Assembly: GCF_003254465.1 (NCBI RefSeq)
Contig: NZ_QDFI01000001.1
Span: 92,191 to 156,190 of the forward strand
Source of the DNA: Meridianimarinicoccus zhengii
GTDB taxonomy: Bacteria; Pseudomonadota; Alphaproteobacteria; Rhodobacterales; Rhodobacteraceae
Direction: 5' to 3'
Length of the DNA stretch: 64,000 nt
A model generated the notes under the pieces. The model ran no database searches and had not been told where the DNA came from. It was given only the letters and a program-made list of their open reading frames with translations. The first letter of the stretch is position 1. Every line of letters begins with the position of its first letter. A program made the translations under genes and the position numbers. Below are positions 41,258-51,276 of the stretch, piece after piece.

Positions 41258-42150
41258 GGTGCGGACAGCACCGTCTGGCACGCCTGCGGCAGGTCGGCCA
41301 TGGTGAAGTCGCGCGCATTGCGGCGCGGCGGCGCCGGGTCCGGTTTCGCGCCGGGAGCGGGCTTCGGCGGGTTGAGGTAGTCGGTCACCCACCAGCGCAG
41401 CGTGTCGTCGCAGCCGTTCCCGCCCTTGGACAGTTCTGCCACCGTCGGGGTTTGGGTCACGCAGCCGCGGTCGCTGGCCGGGCATTTCAGGCGAACGTGG
41501 AAATGGTAATTGTGTCCGTAGATGGGCCTGATCTTCTGCATCCAGTCGCGATCTCTTCGACTGGCGCTGGCGCAGAAGGCGATCTTGACCGGCGGGGTCA
41601 CGAAGATGCGGTCCACGGCCGGGTCCTGCGCCGCGCGCTTGATGATCTCGGCGTGCTGTGCCGTCCAGTTGCCGTTGACGCTGCGCTGGTCGGCGGAGCG
41701 CACATCGATGGAACTGAGGCTTTCACGCTGCGACCGCGACAGGCGGAGCGAGGTGGCGGGTCGCATCCAGATGTCGATGTCGAGCCCGATCTGGTGGCTC
41801 TGGTGGCCGGAGATCATGGGCCCGCCCCGCGGCTGACTGATGTCGCCGATATACATTCCCGACCAGCCGGGCTGGCTGGCGGCATAGCGGCTGAGCCGCT
41901 CGATGAAGGCTATCGCCTCCGGGTGGCCCCAGTTGCGATTGCGCGACAGGCGCATGGCCTGCCAGGTCGGGCCGGTCTCGGGCAGTTGTACCAGCCCCGC
42001 GGCGCAACCCTTGGCGTAGGAGCCGATGGCGTGCGGCTTGTGCGGGGACGCGGCGGCCCGCGCGCCGAAAAGCTCGTTGGCGCGTGGTTCGGACCACGCG
42101 GGCGCGGCGAGTGCGAGTGACAGGGCGATGGTCGTCAGGATGCGGATCAT
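41254..42150 (-). CDS. mepA: Penicillin-insensitive murein endopeptidase
   Basis: The 298-residue periplasmic LAS-type metallopeptidase cleaves D-Ala-mDAP cross-links in peptidoglycan. It has a signal peptide (LALAAPAWSEP), the zinc motif SGHQSHQIGLDIDIW and the second zinc His in YGHNYHFHVRLKC. Cys residues (KGCAAG, CASAS, KCPASDRGC, GNGC) match the disulphides of MepA. A Pro-rich tail follows. Its start overlaps the MFS gene stop as ATGA. Confidence 0.94.
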   Translation of the reverse strand: MIRILTTIALSLALAAPAWSEPRANELFGARAAASPHKPHAIGSYAKGCAAGLVQLPETGPTWQAMRLSRNRNWGHPEAIAFIERLSRYAASQPGWSGMYIGDISQPRGGPMISGHQSHQIGLDIDIWMRPATSLRLSRSQRESLSSIDVRSADQRSVNGNWTAQHAEIIKRAAQDPAVDRIFVTPPVKIAFCASASRRDRDWMQKIRPIYGHNYHFHVRLKCPASDRGCVTQTPTVAELSKGGNGCDDTLRWWVTDYLNPPKPAPGAKPDPAPPRRNARDFTMADLPQACQTVLSAP

Positions 42151-43532
42151 GGGGTGCGGTCTCCCTCCGGTCGAACCCAGCCTAGCAGGATCAGCCCGCC
42201 CGTGAACAGCACCAGAAGCGGCAGGATGCCGGTTTGCTGGCTGCCGCTGAGATCGGTGACGATGGCCACTGACAGCGGGGCGACGAAGGCCGTGGCCTTG
42301 CCCGCCATGGCATAGAGCCCGAAACCCTGCGTCATGCGCGCGGGATCGGCCTGGTGCACGAGCATGGCGCGCGACGCGGCCTGCAACGCGCCCCCTGCCG
42401 CGCCGATGACGACGCCCGCTGCGTAGAAGGCGATGTCGGGCACAGGGCTGTCGGCGCCGACGGGGATGCCCAGAACGCTGTCGCGGGCTATGAACACCAC
42501 GGCCAGCGTCACCGCGATCAGGGCGAGAATGGACAGGGCGATCACCGGTTTCGGGCCGTAGCGCGCATCGGCGAACCCGCCGCCCCACGCGGCGGCGGCG
42601 GCGGCGATCACGGCTAGGATGCCGAACACGCCCACATCCACGACCGACCAGCCCAGCACCCCTGCCGCGTAGATCCCGCCGAAGAAGTAGATCCCGTTCA
42701 GCGCGTCGCGATAGAGCATCGAGGCGGCAAGAAATGCGGTCAGGCTCGGCCGCCCCGGCAGCGCGCGCAGGGCGGTGCGCAGGTCGGGCCATGCCTGTCG
42801 GGCGGCATCGCGCAAACGGACGCCCGCGCGCGGCGGCACCTCGCGCACCCACAGCACGAAGGGCACCATGAAGACCACGTACCATAGTGCCGTGAAGGGG
42901 CCGGTGGCGCGTGTGCCCTCGCGTGCGGTCGGGTCCAGCCCGAGGATGGGCGGAATACCCAGAAGTGTCCGACCATCCGGTCCGGTTTCCGCCAGCAGCA
43001 GAAGCACCAGAACCAGCGCCACAAGCCCGCCGAGATAGCCGAAGGCCCAGCCGGTGCCCGAGATCCGCCCAATGGCCGCGCGGGGGCCAAGATCGGGCAT
43101 CATCGCGTTGGTGAAGATCGTCGCCATCTCCATGCCGATGAGCCCGACCCCGAAGAACACCAGCGTCAGCACCAGCCGGGGCGCCTCGGGCGTTGCGACC
43201 CAAAGCCCCGCGGCCCCGATCACGTAGAGCGCCGAGAAGACCCAGATGAAGCGCAGCCGCATCAGCGGTCCGCAGCGATCCGCCACGCTCCCCAGAAGCG
43301 GCGCGCACAGCGCGATCAGCAGGCCCGCCGTGCCCACGCCATATCCCCACGCCGCCTGCGCCGCCGTGCCGTCGCCCAGGATGTCCTTGACGTAGGGGGC
43401 GAAGATGAAGGTCAGCAGAAGCGTGTTGTAGGGCTGGCTGGCCCAGTCGAAAAAATACCAGCCGAGGATGCGCTTGCGCCGCGCACGGTCTTCGCCCTGT
43501 GCCTGCCCCGCCGTGTCCGTGGTCCCGATCAT
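42147..43532 (-). CDS. MFS transporter, UMF1/Atg22-like family
   Basis: A 461-residue membrane protein with twelve helices and the family start WYFFDWASQPYNTLLLTFIF, then CAPLLGSVADRCGPLMRLR and GRISGTGWAFGYLGGLVAL. UMF1 proteins resemble Atg22 vacuolar amino-acid effluxers; bacterial substrates are unknown, though cotranslation with mepA invites the idea of muropeptide or amino-acid export or recovery. The start at 43532 lacks a tight ribosome site; GGGGCAGG is nearest. Confidence 0.9.
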   Translation of the reverse strand: MIGTTDTAGQAQGEDRARRKRILGWYFFDWASQPYNTLLLTFIFAPYVKDILGDGTAAQAAWGYGVGTAGLLIALCAPLLGSVADRCGPLMRLRFIWVFSALYVIGAAGLWVATPEAPRLVLTLVFFGVGLIGMEMATIFTNAMMPDLGPRAAIGRISGTGWAFGYLGGLVALVLVLLLLAETGPDGRTLLGIPPILGLDPTAREGTRATGPFTALWYVVFMVPFVLWVREVPPRAGVRLRDAARQAWPDLRTALRALPGRPSLTAFLAASMLYRDALNGIYFFGGIYAAGVLGWSVVDVGVFGILAVIAAAAAAWGGGFADARYGPKPVIALSILALIAVTLAVVFIARDSVLGIPVGADSPVPDIAFYAAGVVIGAAGGALQAASRAMLVHQADPARMTQGFGLYAMAGKATAFVAPLSVAIVTDLSGSQQTGILPLLVLFTGGLILLGWVRPEGDRTP

Positions 43533-43599
43533 GCCGCCTGCCCCGACCCTCCGCCGCGCACTATGGGCGGGCTTCGGGGCGTGGGCAATGGGGCGTGGG

Positions 43600-44130
43600 C
43601 TAGCCGCGGGCGGGTGGCCAAGGGCGCTGTGCCTCGGCTGCGGCCCAGGCCGTCACCCAGAAGGGCAACGGGGGCGATGCGTCCAGCCCCATCGACGCGG
43701 CGACCCGCGCCGTGGGCACGATCCCGTCGCGCCCGGTGATCGCCGCGCGCAGCAGCATGTGCGAGGTGCAGGTATCGCCGCGCCACATCCCCTGTTCGAG
43801 ATAAAGGAACCGGTCGTCCCACCCGATCAGCCGCGCCGTCGCCGTGACTCTGTGGAACATCCGGACCCGCTGGCGATACCGGACGGACGATCCCGCCACG
43901 GTCATGCCCCAGCCTTCGCGCCGCATCACCGCCACCAGCCCGGTCCGCAGGGCATGGGCGCTGCGCGGGATGTCATAGAGCGTCAAGGTGCGCCCGTTGT
44001 TCAACTCGGCCCAGAAGTCGATGTCCCATGGCAGGCAGGTCAACCGCTCGGCATGGGTGTCGAACGGCCCGATGGGCCCGGCACGATGCGCGCGCCACAT
44101 GGCAGTCGTGAAACGGATCAGCGGGTACAT
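43600..44130 (-). CDS. Hotdog-fold acyl-CoA thioesterase family protein
   Basis: A 176-residue protein with a predicted hotdog fold: LPWDIDFWAELNNGRTLTLYD contains the DxDxxxHxNN-like active-site strand, with WAELNNG at the place of the conserved HxNN. VRYRQRVRMFHRVTATARLIGWDDRFLYLEQGMW forms the central sheet. This is the long-chain thioesterase/Them6-like branch. GAAGGAGG is 5 nt before the ATG, an excellent start. Substrate unknown. Confidence 0.83.
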   Translation of the reverse strand: MYPLIRFTTAMWRAHRAGPIGPFDTHAERLTCLPWDIDFWAELNNGRTLTLYDIPRSAHALRTGLVAVMRREGWGMTVAGSSVRYRQRVRMFHRVTATARLIGWDDRFLYLEQGMWRGDTCTSHMLLRAAITGRDGIVPTARVAASMGLDASPPLPFWVTAWAAAEAQRPWPPARG

Positions 44131-44261
44131 CGGTCCCTCCTTCGACTGCCGGGGTCGCGCGGCTTCCCGCCGGGGTCAACCGCGACGCCGCGGCACGCGC
44201 TTGTTCTCGGCCCCGTCGCGCCATAGGTTGCCCGCGACATCCAATCTCGAAAGGCCCGCCG

Positions 44262-44549
44262 ATGGTTTCGCTGATCCAGATCCTCCTGCTTATCCTCGAC
44301 GTGGTGTGGTTCATCATGATCGCCCATATCATCATGAGCTGGCTCATCAATTTCAATGTCTTGAACCTCGGGCAGGATATCGTGCGGTCGATCTGGTACG
44401 GGCTCAACAACCTGTTGGAACCTCTCTATGCGCCGATCCGGCGGATCCTGCCGCCGATGGGGGGGCTGGACCTTGCACCGCTGGTGGCGCTGATCGCGGT
44501 TTACGCGCTGCGGATCATCCTGATCAACAACGCCGGCGCATTCGTCTGA
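44262..44549 (+). CDS. YggT-family membrane protein
   Basis: A 95-residue protein with two membrane segments and the YggT pattern: helix one VVWFIMIAHIIMSWLINFNV, then the LNNLLEPLYAPIRRILPPMGGLDLAPLVAL block containing the conserved P-rrxLPpxgg sequence. YggT proteins are implicated in osmotic stress tolerance and membrane protein assembly. The gene is monocistronic-looking and followed after about 90 bp by recQ. Confidence 0.93.
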   Translation: MVSLIQILLLILDVVWFIMIAHIIMSWLINFNVLNLGQDIVRSIWYGLNNLLEPLYAPIRRILPPMGGLDLAPLVALIAVYALRIILINNAGAFV

Positions 44550-44640
44550 GAGCGCGCCTGACTACCACTTTCGGGGTCCGGCCTGTCTTGCCCCACAAGC
44601 GGTGGTATGGAACAAGGGATCAGGCAGCAGACAACAGGCG

Positions 44641-46713
44641 ATGATCCCCATGCCGGACGGCACTCCGCCCCGCGAATTCGACACGCTTCTGGCGCAGGTC
44701 TTCGGTTTCGACGCCTTCCGACCCGGCCAGCGCGAGATCGTGGAGGCCGTGACGACGGGGCAGGACACGCTCGCCATCATGCCGACGGGCGGCGGCAAGT
44801 CGCTGTGCTTCCAGTTGCCCGCGCTCTGCCGCGACGGCGTGACCGTGGTCGTGTCGCCGCTGATCGCCCTGATGCGGGACCAGGTGCGCGCGTTGCGCGA
44901 GGCGGGCGTGGCGGCGGGCGCGCTGACCTCGGGCAACACGGGCGAGGAAACCGAGGCGGTGTTCGCGGCCCTGGACGACGGTGCGCTGAAGCTGCTGTAT
45001 CTTGCCCCTGAACGGCTCGCGGCAGGCGGCACGCAGGCGCTCTTGCGCCGCATTGGCGTTAGCCTGATCGCGGTGGACGAGGCGCATTGCGTCAGCCAGT
45101 GGGGGCATGATTTCCGCCCCGACTATTTGCGCATCGGAGACTTGCGCGCGGCCCTCGGCGTGCCGCTCGCGGCCTTCACCGCAACGGCGGACGCGGAAAC
45201 CCGGGCCGAGATCACCGCGCGGCTCTTCGGCGGGCGGGTGCCGCAGGTGTTCCTGCGCGGTTTCGACCGGCCCAACATCCATCTCGCCTTCGCGCCGAAG
45301 AACGGGCCGCGCGGGCAGATCATGGCCTTTGCCGGGGCGCGGCGGGGACAGTCGGGCATCGTCTACTGCGCGACGCGGGCCAAGACGGAAACGCTCGCGC
45401 GTGCGCTGGAGGATGACGGCCACGCCGCCGCCCACTACCATGGCGGCATGGAGGCCGAGGCGCGGCGCGCGGTCGAGGATCGTTTCCAGCGCGAGGACGG
45501 CCTGATCGTCGTGGCCACGGTCGCCTTCGGCATGGGGGTCGACAAGCCCGATATCCGCTGGGTCGCCCATGCCGACCTGCCGAAATCGATCGAGGCCTAT
45601 TACCAGGAAATCGGCCGCGCGGGGCGCGACGGGGCGCCCGCGGAAACGCTGACACTGTTCGGGGCCGACGACATCCGCCTGCGCCGGACCCAGATCGATG
45701 AAAGCCTGGCGCCCTCGGAACGGCGTGGGGCGGATCACGGTCGGCTCAATGCGCTGCTGGGCCTGGCCGAGGCGCTGGAATGCCGCCGCCGGGTGCTGCT
45801 GGGCTATTTCGGCGAGGATGCGACGCGGTGCGGGAATTGCGATCTTTGCGACCGCCCGCCAGACGTGATCGACGGCACCGACGCAGTGCGCAAGGCGCTG
45901 TCGGCGATCCTGCGCACGGGCGAAAGCTTCGGCGCGGGGCATCTGATCGACATCCTGACAGGGACGAAGACCGACAAGATTGCCCAGCGGGGCCACGACC
46001 GGCTTCCGACCTTCGGTGTCGGGCGCGAGTTCACCAAGGCGCAGTGGCAGGGGTTGTTCCGGCAGATGATGGGGCACGATCTGGTGCGCCCGGACCGCGA
46101 CCGGCACGGCGCGCTGGTGATGACCGAAGCGGCACGCCCCGTGCTGAAGGGCGATGCGCGGGTGCAACTGCGCCGGGATGCCGTGACCGCGCAGGCGCGC
46201 ACCGGCCCGGCGGTCAAGGCGCTGGTGTCCGAGGACGACGCGCCGCTTCTGTCGGCGCTGAAGGCCAAGCGCCGTGCGCTGGCCGAGGCGGCGAATGTGC
46301 CGGCCTATGTCATCTTTCCGGACCGGACGCTGATCGAGATGGCGGAGACGCGTCCCGGCAACCTCGATGCCATGGCGCGTATCGGCGGGGTGGGCGCCAA
46401 GAAGCTGGAACGCTACGGCGCGCTGTTTCTGGAAGTGATCGCCGGAGCGGCGCCGCAGCCCGCCCATCCGCAGCGCCGGGCGCTGGCCGGACGGGCCGAG
46501 GGCGCGGTATTCGACCGATTGCAGGCCGCGCAGGCGGGGCTCATGCGCGGCGATAACGGGCTGGACCGACCGCTGAGTTGCACGAGCGCGGAACTGGCCC
46601 GTCTCGCCCGCGCGGCCCCGCGCGATGTCGCCGGGATTGCCGCGATCATCGGCGACCGGCGGGCCGGGCGGTTCGGCGCGGCCTTTCTTGCGGCGCTAGC
46701 CGACGATGCATGA
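44641..46713 (+). CDS. recQ: ATP-dependent DNA helicase RecQ
   Basis: A 690-residue superfamily-2 3'-5' helicase. Motif 0 is FRPGQREIVEAV, Walker A IMPTGGGKS (K53), DEAH box AVDEAHCVSQWGHDFRPDY, motif III AFTATADAETR, and motif VI QEIGRAGRDG. The zinc-binding region has CGNCDLC, then the winged helix and an HRDC domain (ARIGGVGAKKLERYG). The start at 44641 has AGGCG close by; the frame could start at GTG 44602 but adds a non-conserved segment. It repairs stalled replication forks via RecF-type recombination. Confidence 0.96.
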   Translation: MIPMPDGTPPREFDTLLAQVFGFDAFRPGQREIVEAVTTGQDTLAIMPTGGGKSLCFQLPALCRDGVTVVVSPLIALMRDQVRALREAGVAAGALTSGNTGEETEAVFAALDDGALKLLYLAPERLAAGGTQALLRRIGVSLIAVDEAHCVSQWGHDFRPDYLRIGDLRAALGVPLAAFTATADAETRAEITARLFGGRVPQVFLRGFDRPNIHLAFAPKNGPRGQIMAFAGARRGQSGIVYCATRAKTETLARALEDDGHAAAHYHGGMEAEARRAVEDRFQREDGLIVVATVAFGMGVDKPDIRWVAHADLPKSIEAYYQEIGRAGRDGAPAETLTLFGADDIRLRRTQIDESLAPSERRGADHGRLNALLGLAEALECRRRVLLGYFGEDATRCGNCDLCDRPPDVIDGTDAVRKALSAILRTGESFGAGHLIDILTGTKTDKIAQRGHDRLPTFGVGREFTKAQWQGLFRQMMGHDLVRPDRDRHGALVMTEAARPVLKGDARVQLRRDAVTAQARTGPAVKALVSEDDAPLLSALKAKRRALAEAANVPAYVIFPDRTLIEMAETRPGNLDAMARIGGVGAKKLERYGALFLEVIAGAAPQPAHPQRRALAGRAEGAVFDRLQAAQAGLMRGDNGLDRPLSCTSAELARLARAAPRDVAGIAAIIGDRRAGRFGAAFLAALADDA

Positions 46714-46764
46714 CCCGGTGGACGCCGCGGCCCCGTTGCCTAGATATGCGAAAAGGAGTTGCCG

Positions 46765-47550
46765 ATGCTTGTCGTGATCTCGCCCGCCAAGAAGCTTGAC
46801 TGGACCGACGTGCCGGGCATGGCGCAGACCATTCCGGATTTTTCGAACGATGCCGTGTACCTGGCGGGCGTGGCGGCGAAGCTGTCCGAAGCCGAGTTGC
46901 GCAAGCTGATGGATATCAGCTCGTCGCTGGCGGCGCTGAACCGCGACCGGTTTCAGGATTTCGTGGCCGATCCGTCGCCCGATGCGACCCGCCCCGCGGT
47001 GCGGGCCTTCGCGGGCGATACCTACCAGGGATTGCATGCCCGAAGCCTTGATGCCGCGACACTGGCCTACGGGCAGGATCAACTGCGCATCCTGTCTGGG
47101 CTCTACGGGGTGCTGCGGCCCTGCGACGGCATCCAGCCCTACCGGCTGGAGATGGGGTCGAAGTTGAAGACAGACCGTGGTGCGAACCTCTATGCCTATT
47201 GGGGCACGCGGCTGGCCGAGGCGTTGAATGCCCAGGCCGCGGCGACCGGCGCGCGCGCCCTGGTGAACTGCGCGTCGCAGGAATACTTCGGTGCCGTGGA
47301 CCGCGCGGCACTGGCGGTGCCGGTGGTCACGCCGACCTTTCTGGAAGATCGCGCGGACGGACCGAAGGTCATCAGCTTTCACGCGAAACGCGCGCGGGGC
47401 GCCATGGCGCGCTTCATGCTGGACGAACGGGTCGCCGATCCGGCGGACCTGGCCGGGTTTGATGCGCTTGGATATGTCTTCGACCCGGCGCGCAGCACGC
47501 CGGAGGCCCCGGTTTTTCGCCGGTCCGAAGGGGCGCAGCAAGCCGCCTGA
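46765..47550 (+). CDS. yaaA: Peroxide stress protein YaaA (DUF328)
   Basis: A 261-residue cytoplasmic DNA-binding protein that limits free iron and oxidative DNA damage. It starts MLVVISPAKKLDW, with FAGDTYQGLHARSL, ILSGLYGVLRPCDGIQPYRLEMG, NCASQEYFGAV and ISFHAKRARGAMARF, all standard for the family. AAAGGAG is 6 nt before ATG 46765. No OxyR-type site could be identified by eye in the 50-bp gap after recQ. Confidence 0.95.
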   Translation: MLVVISPAKKLDWTDVPGMAQTIPDFSNDAVYLAGVAAKLSEAELRKLMDISSSLAALNRDRFQDFVADPSPDATRPAVRAFAGDTYQGLHARSLDAATLAYGQDQLRILSGLYGVLRPCDGIQPYRLEMGSKLKTDRGANLYAYWGTRLAEALNAQAAATGARALVNCASQEYFGAVDRAALAVPVVTPTFLEDRADGPKVISFHAKRARGAMARFMLDERVADPADLAGFDALGYVFDPARSTPEAPVFRRSEGAQQAA

Positions 47551-47563
47551 CCGGTTCGGATCC

Positions 47564-49867
47564 TCAGGCGGATCGGGTCGGTTCATCGGCGTTCCCGACA
47601 CCCTGTGCATCCGGCTGAAGGATGGTACCTTCCGGCCTGTGCCGTTCGATCATCTCGCAGATCGCGGCCTTGCGCAGTGGTTTGGTCAGGTAGTGGTCCA
47701 TTCCCGATGCAAGGATATCGGTGTCGTCACCGGACATCGCGTGGGCGGTCAACGCGCAGATCGGTACGGGCGGAGCGCCGCTGCCGGTCTCGATCGCGCG
47801 GATTTCCCGTGTGGCCTGCTTGCCGTCCATCTCGGGCATGGACACGTCCATGAAGATCATGTCGGGCCGTGCTGCGCGGAAGGCTTCGACCGCCTCGCGC
47901 CCATTGTTCGCGAAGGTCAGGTCGATGTTCAGGTGCCCCACCATCTTGCGGAACACGAGCTGGTTCGTGCGGTTGTCCTCGGCCGCGAGAATCCGCATGG
48001 GCCGCTGCGCCGGATCCGCCGCCGGAACCGCGGTCGCGGGCGGTACGATCACCGCGGGGCCGTCCGGCGGTGCGCTGGACGTGGCCGGTGATTTGGTACC
48101 TGGCATCGCCATCCCCAGATCGGCCACCCGTGTGAAGAGGTCGCGCCGCAGGAGCGGTTTTTGCAGCACCGCGCTGATTCCGGCCTCCCGCGCGGCGCCG
48201 CCGAAATCGCCGGGCGCGGAGCTGAGCAGAAGGATCGGCGCCGGATCGCCGCGTGCGCGGAACCGGCGGGTCAGTTCCAGCCCGTCCATGTCCGGCATCT
48301 GCATGTCGGTGATGATCAGATCGAAGGGCGGGCCGGCATAATCCAGCGCCTCCGCCCCCGACCGGCAGGCGGTGACCTGGAACCCCATGACCGACAGTTG
48401 CCGTTCAAGGATCATGCGGTTGATCTGCTGGTCGTCCACCACCAGCGCCGAGCGCCGGTCGCCGAGATTGACCGGCACCCGCGGCAGCGTGTCCTCGTCC
48501 GTGGGCAGGCACAGGCTGAACCCGAAGCTCGATCCTTCGCCTTCGATCGATTCCACCCAAATCTCGCCGCCCATCAGGGCGATGAGTTGCCGGGTGATCG
48601 CAAGCCCCAGCCCCGTGCCTTCGAACTTGCGGTTGCGTTCGTCGTCCACCTGATTGAATTCGCCGAAGATGTGATCGATCATGTCGGCGGGAATGCCGAT
48701 CCCGGTGTCTTCGACCGTCACGCGCAGGTCGTGGCGGCCCGGTTCTGTCTCAAAACCCGTCACGCGGATCACCACATGCCCCTCGATGGTGAATTTCACC
48801 GCGTTGCCCATGAGATTCGTCAGGATCTGCCGGATGCGCCCCGGATCGCCGACGAATCTCGTGGGCAGGAACATGTCGTAGTCGATCATCAGGTCGAGCC
48901 CGCGTTCCTGTGCGGACGGCTTGAGCAGCAACAGCACCTCGTGGATGGTGCGTTCGAGATCGAAGGGCGCGGGGTTCAGCGTCAGTTTCGCCGCCTCGAT
49001 CTTGGAATAATCGAGCACGTCGTTGATGATGACCAGCAGAGTCTCCCCGGAACTGCGGATGGTTTCCGCGTAAAGCCGCTGTTCTTCGGTCAGGTCGGTG
49101 TCGCACAGCAGGTCCGCCATGCCGACCACCCCGTTCATGGGGGTGCGGATTTCGTGGCTCATGTTCGCAAGAAAGGCCGATTTCGCGCGGTTCGCCGCCT
49201 CCGCCCGGGTGCGCTGTTCCTTGAGCTGTTCCTCGTAGCGGATGGTTTCCGTGATGTTCAGCACAAGGCTGACCATGTCGCCGTCCCGCGCGCGCCGGTC
49301 GATGACCTTGACATAGGTGTCGTTCCACAGCCGCAGGACCACCGGATCGATCCGATCCTGCTGCCAGCGGGCATGCATCCGGGCCTGCCAGATCTGCGGA
49401 TCCTCGAACCCGATATCCACAAGCCCCTCTTCGGCCAGAAGCGCGAGGATCTCGGGATAGGTCACGCCGGGCCGGATGCTTTCAAGCCCGTCGAACACGG
49501 ACATGAAGGCGACATTGGCGATCACGAGCTGGTCGCGCGGGTTGAATACCGCGAACCCGTCCTGGATCGTTTCCAGCGCCTCCCACAAACGCCGCTCGGC
49601 CTTCACCGCCTGCTTGTTCGCGCGTTGCAGGTCGGCCCGGACCTGCGTGTTCTCGCCCTTCAGGCTGGCCGCCTCGGTCTGGAAGGTCTTCGCTTGCTCG
49701 CGTTTGACGATCACCTCTTCCGACAGCACGCGGGTGTGCTGCGACAGCTTGCGGTTCGCGGCATGCAATTCGCGGCTTTTCTGGTCCAGCAGCCGTTCGG
49801 CTGCCAGTCGGGCGCGCCTTTCCTGCGCCAGCAAGTCCGAAAGTTCAGGGTCGCCCCCTTGCGCCAT
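47564..49867 (-). CDS. Soluble hybrid sensor histidine kinase with two receiver domains
   Basis: A 767-residue protein with no signal peptide or membrane segment. An N-terminal coiled coil (about 1-95), a PAS domain (100-215), HisKA with H238 in [12 protein letters not shown], HATPase_c (N box [13 protein letters not shown] boxes DTGIGIP and [10 protein letters not shown]), receiver one with D521 in [13 protein letters not shown] and receiver two with D674 in [13 protein letters not shown]. Receiver two has Lys in YLTKPL. The order HK-REC-REC without Hpt implies a separate phosphotransfer protein. It is an orphan: no response regulator adjoins it. GTG at 49873 is an alternative start. Confidence 0.93.
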   Translation of the reverse strand: MAQGGDPELSDLLAQERRARLAAERLLDQKSRELHAANRKLSQHTRVLSEEVIVKREQAKTFQTEAASLKGENTQVRADLQRANKQAVKAERRLWEALETIQDGFAVFNPRDQLVIANVAFMSVFDGLESIRPGVTYPEILALLAEEGLVDIGFEDPQIWQARMHARWQQDRIDPVVLRLWNDTYVKVIDRRARDGDMVSLVLNITETIRYEEQLKEQRTRAEAANRAKSAFLANMSHEIRTPMNGVVGMADLLCDTDLTEEQRLYAETIRSSGETLLVIINDVLDYSKIEAAKLTLNPAPFDLERTIHEVLLLLKPSAQERGLDLMIDYDMFLPTRFVGDPGRIRQILTNLMGNAVKFTIEGHVVIRVTGFETEPGRHDLRVTVEDTGIGIPADMIDHIFGEFNQVDDERNRKFEGTGLGLAITRQLIALMGGEIWVESIEGEGSSFGFSLCLPTDEDTLPRVPVNLGDRRSALVVDDQQINRMILERQLSVMGFQVTACRSGAEALDYAGPPFDLIITDMQMPDMDGLELTRRFRARGDPAPILLLSSAPGDFGGAAREAGISAVLQKPLLRRDLFTRVADLGMAMPGTKSPATSSAPPDGPAVIVPPATAVPAADPAQRPMRILAAEDNRTNQLVFRKMVGHLNIDLTFANNGREAVEAFRAARPDMIFMDVSMPEMDGKQATREIRAIETGSGAPPVPICALTAHAMSGDDTDILASGMDHYLTKPLRKAAICEMIERHRPEGTILQPDAQGVGNADEPTRSA

Positions 49868-49948
49868 GTCCACAAATCCGTTGCATCGACGGTGCGACCA
49901 TGGCGCAGCAGGGGTGAACGTGTCGTGAACGCCCTGCGGGATCGCCGG

Positions 49949-51124
49949 TCAAATCCGTTCGATGGCCACCGCGATACCCTGCCCGCCGCCGATGCACATG
50001 GTGGCCAGTGCGCGCTGCCCGCCCGTGCGCTCCAGTTCGTAAAGCGCCTTGGTCAGGATGATCGCACCCGTTGCGCCCACGGGATGCCCCAGCGCGATCG
50101 CGCCGCCATTGGGGTTCAGCTTTTCGGGGTCGAAGCCCAGCTTGCGGGCTACCGCGATGGCCTGAGCGGCGAAGGCCTCGTTCGATTCGATCACGTCGAA
50201 ATCGTCCACGCTCAGGCCCGTGCGTTCCAACAGCCGCTCCACCGCCGGGATCGGGCCGATGCCCATCAAGTCAGGGCGGACGCCCGCATGGGCATAGCCG
50301 ACGATGCGCGCGCGCGGGGTCAGTCCATGGGCCCGGGCAGCGTCGGCGCGCGCCAGCACCAACGCCGCGGCCCCGTCGTTGATCCCGCTGGCGTTCCCGG
50401 CCGTGACCGAGCCGTCCTTGCGGAACACGGGCCGCAGGCGAGCCAGATCCTCGGCGGTGCTCGCTTTGGGGTGTTCATCCACCGCGAAGCTGGTCGTGCC
50501 CTTGCGGGTCGTCACCTCCACCGGGGCGATCTGGCTCGCGAAATGGCCCTCGGCGATGGCGCGGGCCGCGCGGGACTGGCTTTCGGCGGCCAGCGCGTCC
50601 TGGTCCTCGCGCGTGATCCGGTGTTCGGCGGCGACGTTCTCGGCGGTGACACCCATGTGGCCTGTGCCGAAGGGGCAGGTCAGCGCCCCGACCATCATGT
50701 CCACCGCCACCGTGTCGCCCATCTTCTGGCCGGCGCGCGCCGTGGTCAGGGCATGGGGTGCACGGCTCATGCTCTCGGCACCGCCCGCCAGCCCGAAATC
50801 CGCATCGCCAAGCATCAGCGACTGCGCGATCGACACGACGGCCTGAAGCCCGGAGCCGCACAGGCGATTGAGCGTGAGCGCCGGGGCGCTGTCGGGAATG
50901 CCCGCACCCATCGCCGCCACCCGCGACAGGTACATATCCCGGGGTTCGGTGTTGATGACATGGCCCATCACCACATGACCTATGGCGGCGGGATCAATGC
51001 GAGCGTCGTCCAGCGCCGCCCGCGCCGCAACGGTCCCCAGTTCGGTGGGCGGTATGGCGGCGAGGCCCCCGCCGAAGCTGCCGATCGCGGTGCGCCGCGC
51101 GCTCAGGATGACGATGTCGTTCAT
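49949..51124 (-). CDS. phaA: Acetyl-CoA C-acetyltransferase (beta-ketothiolase)
   Basis: The 391-residue thiolase has nucleophile C89 in [12 protein letters not shown], the [18 protein letters not shown] active-site His block and the second Cys in MCIGGGQG. It interconverts acetyl-CoA and acetoacetyl-CoA for polyhydroxybutyrate or ketone/ethylmalonyl pathways. No phaB or phaC adjoins it, so the phaA symbol is by similarity. GGAGG lies 7 nt upstream of the start. Confidence 0.93.
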   Translation of the reverse strand: MNDIVILSARRTAIGSFGGGLAAIPPTELGTVAARAALDDARIDPAAIGHVVMGHVINTEPRDMYLSRVAAMGAGIPDSAPALTLNRLCGSGLQAVVSIAQSLMLGDADFGLAGGAESMSRAPHALTTARAGQKMGDTVAVDMMVGALTCPFGTGHMGVTAENVAAEHRITREDQDALAAESQSRAARAIAEGHFASQIAPVEVTTRKGTTSFAVDEHPKASTAEDLARLRPVFRKDGSVTAGNASGINDGAAALVLARADAARAHGLTPRARIVGYAHAGVRPDLMGIGPIPAVERLLERTGLSVDDFDVIESNEAFAAQAIAVARKLGFDPEKLNPNGGAIALGHPVGATGAIILTKALYELERTGGQRALATMCIGGGQGIAVAIERI

Positions 51125-51233
51125 GGCTGGTCCTCCGGTTCAGGTCGCACGCAGACTGCACGAAAGCCGTCGCCGGAGAACCGTGACCCTGCGGCGCAGC
51201 GTCAATGTCGCCCGCAGGGCACCGGCGCGGAAC

Positions 51234-51255
51234 GGCCCCGCCCGAAGACGGGGCC
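51234..51255 (-). terminator. Candidate terminator after serA
   Basis: GGCCCCG (51234-51240) and CGGGGCC (51249-51255) form a 7-bp GC stem with an 8-nt loop, 22 bp beyond the serA stop. There is no T run, so termination strength is uncertain. Confidence 0.4.
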
Positions 51256-51276
51256 GATACCGGGCCACCTGCGGGA